From positions 5,939,001 through 6,003,000 of the forward strand of contig AP018318.1 in the NCBI GenBank assembly GCA_003990705.1: a stretch of 64,000 nt of DNA, in the 5' to 3' direction. This document shows, one piece after another, positions 60,872-64,000 of the stretch (the first letter of the stretch is position 1; every line of letters begins with the position of its first letter). The translations under genes were made by a program, and so were the position numbers. The stretch is from Nostoc sp. HK-01 (GTDB lineage: Bacteria > Cyanobacteriota > Cyanobacteriia > Cyanobacteriales > Nostocaceae). The notes under the pieces are model-generated. The model saw only the letters and a list, made by a program, of their open reading frames with translations, did not search any database and was not told the origin of the DNA.

Positions 60872-63205
60872 ATGGCAAAGCGATCGCTCCAAGCATCGGC
60901 TGAAGGTATCAGAAAGGCAAAACAAGCCTTTAAACGTAAAGGCTGGACACAAGAATATTTAGCAGCTGAGGTCGGCTTAGAGACTCGCCAAGCCATTTGG
61001 AAGTTTTTTACTGGAAAGCGCATAGACCGCCATGTGTTCAACGATATTTGCTTTGCGCTGGAACTCGACATCTCCGAAATTGCCCAACCGTTGAGTGCGG
61101 ATGAATCAGGTTTCTTAGATATCCCGGCGAATCTGTCTCTAGAGATTGAGACATTAGTAAAAAAACTACGGTCTCTCTATCAAGAAAATATTCAAGCCCA
61201 GTGCGGTACTGTGCAAATTTTAGATGTTGCTCAACCAATACAATTCAAAGATATTTATGTTGATGTAGAGATATTAGAAGAAATTAACAGTCGCAGATGG
61301 CTAGAAATTAAAAAATTTCCCCAGGTATGGATGAAAGAAAATAACTGCTTGGGTGTAGCTGACTGGCCTCAAAGTAGAGGTTCGGGAATGGAAGCAGTTA
61401 AAAAATATACCAAGTTGATGGTACTAGGTAAGCCAGGTTCGGGTAAAACTACATTTTTGCAAGCGATCGCTAATAATTGTAATCTAGGTCTGTTTCAGCC
61501 TGATTATTTACCCATTTTTGTCCGGTTGAAAGACTTTGCTGAAGATCTTCGCGGACGTACTCAAATTAGTCTATCTAACTATCTATATGAATCTTTTATC
61601 AATCTTGGCATTCATGAACAAGAACTAACTACCGTCTTTGCTCATGGGCGAGCCTTAATTTTATTAGATGGCTTAGATGAAGTAGTTGAGCAAGATAGCG
61701 ATAAAATCATTCATAAAATTCGTCAGTTTACCGAAAAATTTTACAAAAATAAAATAATTATTACTTGTAGATTGGGCATACAAAATTATAAATTTCACGG
61801 CTTTACAGAAGTAGAAATTGCAAATTTTCGTAAACCGCAAATCGCTAATTTTGCAGAAAAGTGGTTTTGCTCAGTTGCTAAACATCCACCAGGAGTAGCG
61901 CAAGACCTAGCAAGTCGCTTTGTCCAGAAGCTCGAATTAATAGAAAATTTGCAATTTTTAGATTTAGCAGCCACACCAATTTTACTAAATTTTATTTGCT
62001 TAATTTATCAGTTTAACGAAGATTTACCTGTTAATCGGGCTGAATTTTATAAACAAGTATTGGATTTACTACTAATACGTTGGGACGAAGCCAAAGGCAT
62101 TCAAAGAGATGAGTTTTATCCTAATTTCTCGTTGCTACACAAAATAAAATTGCTGAGTCATATAGCGGCAATTACCTTTCCCAAAAGCAGTTACTTTCAG
62201 CCTGAATCTCATCTCTGTCAACTGATTACCGATTACTTAGTTCACAATTTTAATACCTCAAATGATACCACGGCTTTGCAACTAGAAAGTGCATATTTGT
62301 TACAAGCAATTGAAATTCAACATGGGTTATTAGTTCAAAGAGCGCGAGGAATTTATTCTTTTTCGCATATTAGTTTACAACAATATCTTACCGCTAGAGA
62401 AATAGTTGCTAACATCAATACGCAGAACCTAGCAGAATTGATGAATCACCTGAATGAAAAGTATTGGTGGGAAGTTTTCTTACTCATTGCAACTATGTTA
62501 AAACCTGCCGATGAATTATTCAAGGCAATGAAGGAAAAAATTGATAATTTATCTGTGAAAAATGCTAAACTACACAACTTTTTAACTTGGTTAACTCAAA
62601 AAGCTGCCGTAGTAAATACATCTTATCATGCAGCTAGTGTGCGGGCTTTTTATTTTACCATTGCTATACCTTCAGAATATGCTTTAGCCTGTAGTCAAGA
62701 ATTAGCAATACTTTTAGATCATCATCTGGCTGGTAATCTAGCAGGAGATTTGGCATTAGACTTAGCTTTAATTCATGGATTAACTGTCAGCTTAGGCATA
62801 AATTCTGAGATTTTTTTAGCCAGATTTTCAGCTTTGAGTTTAGCCCTTGACCTTAAGCATTTATTAGCAACTCAACCAGATTTACAAAAATCATTGCAAG
62901 AAATCAAAAATCAGCTACCTTCTCCCAGCCAAGGTGGAGATTTTTTAAAAAGTTGGTGGCAAGAAAATGGCAAAAATTGGACAGAAGCATTAAGAGATTG
63001 GATGATTACTACTCGACAGATAGGTCATAATTGGCGGTTCAATCAAAAAGATTTACATGATATACAGCAGTACTGGGATGCGAACAAATTACTTTTAGAT
63101 TGTTTACAGAGTCCTACTGACGTTTCTCCTAATTTACGGAATTATCTCGAAAAAAGTTTGTTTTTACCTAAAGAAATCCAACTTGAGACAGGCGACGAAA
63201 ATTAA
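60872..63205 (+). CDS. HTH-NACHT NTPase (STAND family)
   Basis: Signal-transducing ATPase of 777 aa. Residues about 10-70 are an XRE-like helix-turn-helix (GWTQEYLAAEVGLETRQAIWKFFTG). A linker (about 105-150, CGTVQILDVAQPIQFKDIYVDV) is typical of the many cyanobacterial HTH-NACHT proteins. NACHT: Walker A LGKPGSGKTTFL (about 185-196), Walker B ALILLDGLDEV (about 261-271), sensor-like IIITCRLGI. Then a winged-helix/helical part and a C-terminal helical region with TARE. No effector nuclease or protease is visible. Some bacterial NACHT proteins protect against phage, so defence or stress regulation is possible; DNA binding is suggested by the HTH. Confidence 0.9.
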   Translation: MAKRSLQASAEGIRKAKQAFKRKGWTQEYLAAEVGLETRQAIWKFFTGKRIDRHVFNDICFALELDISEIAQPLSADESGFLDIPANLSLEIETLVKKLRSLYQENIQAQCGTVQILDVAQPIQFKDIYVDVEILEEINSRRWLEIKKFPQVWMKENNCLGVADWPQSRGSGMEAVKKYTKLMVLGKPGSGKTTFLQAIANNCNLGLFQPDYLPIFVRLKDFAEDLRGRTQISLSNYLYESFINLGIHEQELTTVFAHGRALILLDGLDEVVEQDSDKIIHKIRQFTEKFYKNKIIITCRLGIQNYKFHGFTEVEIANFRKPQIANFAEKWFCSVAKHPPGVAQDLASRFVQKLELIENLQFLDLAATPILLNFICLIYQFNEDLPVNRAEFYKQVLDLLLIRWDEAKGIQRDEFYPNFSLLHKIKLLSHIAAITFPKSSYFQPESHLCQLITDYLVHNFNTSNDTTALQLESAYLLQAIEIQHGLLVQRARGIYSFSHISLQQYLTAREIVANINTQNLAELMNHLNEKYWWEVFLLIATMLKPADELFKAMKEKIDNLSVKNAKLHNFLTWLTQKAAVVNTSYHAASVRAFYFTIAIPSEYALACSQELAILLDHHLAGNLAGDLALDLALIHGLTVSLGINSEIFLARFSALSLALDLKHLLATQPDLQKSLQEIKNQLPSPSQGGDFLKSWWQENGKNWTEALRDWMITTRQIGHNWRFNQKDLHDIQQYWDANKLLLDCLQSPTDVSPNLRNYLEKSLFLPKEIQLETGDEN

Positions 63206-63250
63206 ATTTTCAGTCTATCTTACAAAAGTTATGTATAATTTCACACTGCT

Positions 63251-64000
63251 ATGAAATTCTCTGGGCATTTCTTGTGGTTGGCTTTGTTATTGATAACAGC
63301 AGGTTGTAACCAAATTCGTGACTTTTCAGATAATGCCATAACTCAAGACTCTACACCTGCGCCCTTATTAGTAGAGAATTCTACACAGTCTCAAAATATT
63401 ATCCCTACTGAACCACTTTCGCCCCAACCTATTCGCATCAACTTACAAAAATTACCAGCACCTTTCGCTACCGAAAGTGCATCGAAGCGGCCGGAAGTAG
63501 TATCAATTCCGCAAAATCCGGTATTACGAGTACCGCCAGGATTTCGGGTAAATATCTTTGCTGAAGGTCTCAAAGCACCACGTTGGTTGGCTTTAACTCC
63601 TAGTGGTGATGTACTGGTGACAGAAACGAGAGAAAACCGCATTCGCCTATTGCGAGACAGTAATGGCGATGGTGTGGCTGATGTGAGTCAAACTTTTGCT
63701 AATGCAGACAACGGCTTAAATATTCCTTTTGGGATGGCGTTCGCGGGGAATTATTTCTTTTTGGGTAATACTGATGCAGTTTTACGGTTTCCCTACCGCA
63801 AAGGTCAAAAGCAATTATCGGGGACTGGGGAAAAAATTGCGGATCTTCCTGGTGGTGGTTATAACCAACATTGGACAAGGAATGTAGTAGCTGCACCAGA
63901 TGGCAAAAAGTTGTATGTTTCGGTGGGTTCTCGTTCTAATGCTGATGAAGAAGCATTACCAAGGGCTTCAGTACAGGTGATGAATTTGGATGGTTCCCAA
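63251..64000 (+). CDS. Lipoprotein sorbosone dehydrogenase/PQQ-type glucose dehydrogenase-like protein (partial, runs off window)
   Basis: The first 250 codons of a gene continuing past the window end. A lipoprotein signal, MKFSGHFLWLALLLITAGC, puts Cys19 at the lipobox. From about residue 95 it enters a beta-propeller: VPPGFRVNIFAEGLKAPRWLALTPSGDVLVTET, LLRDSNGDGVADV, then NIPFGMAF and YNQHWTRNVVAAPDGKKLYVSVGSRSN, as in sorbosone-dehydrogenase/PQQ soluble glucose-dehydrogenase-like proteins. A Pro/Ser/Thr-rich linker separates anchor and propeller. Probably a periplasmic sugar or aldose oxidase; cofactor and substrate unproven. It starts 45 bp after the NACHT gene in the same direction. Confidence 0.88.
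   Translation, partial: MKFSGHFLWLALLLITAGCNQIRDFSDNAITQDSTPAPLLVENSTQSQNIIPTEPLSPQPIRINLQKLPAPFATESASKRPEVVSIPQNPVLRVPPGFRVNIFAEGLKAPRWLALTPSGDVLVTETRENRIRLLRDSNGDGVADVSQTFANADNGLNIPFGMAFAGNYFFLGNTDAVLRFPYRKGQKQLSGTGEKIADLPGGGYNQHWTRNVVAAPDGKKLYVSVGSRSNADEEALPRASVQVMNLDGSQ

Noticed and set aside
1-64000. Mobile elements, prophage or genomic island ends
   Set aside because: No transposase, integrase, phage structural gene or tRNA attachment site was recognised.

Overview
This window looks like chromosome from a filamentous, heterocystous-type cyanobacterium (Nostoc/Anabaena/Calothrix-like). The evidence is the oxygenic photosynthesis genes (psbU, chlG, btpA, a BCD/PucC-family carrier, a Get3d-type ATPase with an alpha-crystallin tail), the very frequent HIP1 octamer GCGATCGC, short tandem heptamer repeats of Nostoc type between genes, and several families known mainly from cyanobacteria (DUF2862, DUF3120, the PDZ/radical-SAM protein). 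I found no tRNA, rRNA, CRISPR array, transposase or prophage.

Region 1 (84-19682, all minus strand) is one long cluster of 16 genes with small gaps or overlaps, for making and exporting a surface polysaccharide. Reading from 19682 downwards it holds a WbpA/B/D/E-type set (UDP-GlcNAc to UDP-2,3-diacetamido-glucuronate), a sugar epimerase/dehydratase, a membrane-anchored transglutaminase-like protein, an AsnB-type amidotransferase, a Wzm/Wzt ABC exporter with an unusually long Wzt, two related glycosyltransferases, two further DegT-type aminotransferases, a FemAB/GNAT-like acyltransferase, and a sulfotransferase next to an APS kinase that would supply its PAPS. I infer an amino-sugar uronate polymer that may be sulfated, amidated or acylated. 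A divergent GumK-like glycosyltransferase follows at 20053.

Region 2 (21179-30185) has two Uma2-family proteins, one with a heptad coiled coil encoded by a 21-bp tandem repeat. Next come a PetP-like DUF2862 protein, the Get3d-type ATPase, chlG and a small membrane protein. The region ends with a zinc alcohol dehydrogenase, an unknown protein, an inositol monophosphatase-family enzyme and the BCD-family carrier.

Region 3 (30186-32261) is a small accessory patch. It holds a frameshifted DUF1902 (HicB-like) remnant and then a tight pair of unknown genes: a coiled-coil protein with a glycine-rich hydrophobic core and a small partner. This pair is my best candidate for an undescribed system.

Region 4 (32417-52789) is mostly housekeeping: an aldo/keto reductase, a DEAD-box RNA helicase, rimO, btpA, a VKOR-thioredoxin fusion, a CHASE2-PAS-GGDEF cyclase, a small secreted protein, nadB, psbU, an NTF2-like protein, DUF3120, uppP, the PDZ/radical-SAM protein and a secreted GHL10-type glycosidase.

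Region 5 (53008-64000) is a signalling cluster followed by a possible defence gene. A CBS plus ten-PAS histidine kinase overlaps a REC-EAL protein, followed by a REC-histidine kinase whose last codons lie in an interspersed repeat. Then comes an HTH-NACHT NTPase with palindromes in front of it, and the start of a lipoprotein sorbosone-dehydrogenase-like gene that runs off the window. Together the GGDEF and EAL proteins point to c-di-GMP control, which could act on surface polysaccharide, but no direct link is visible.
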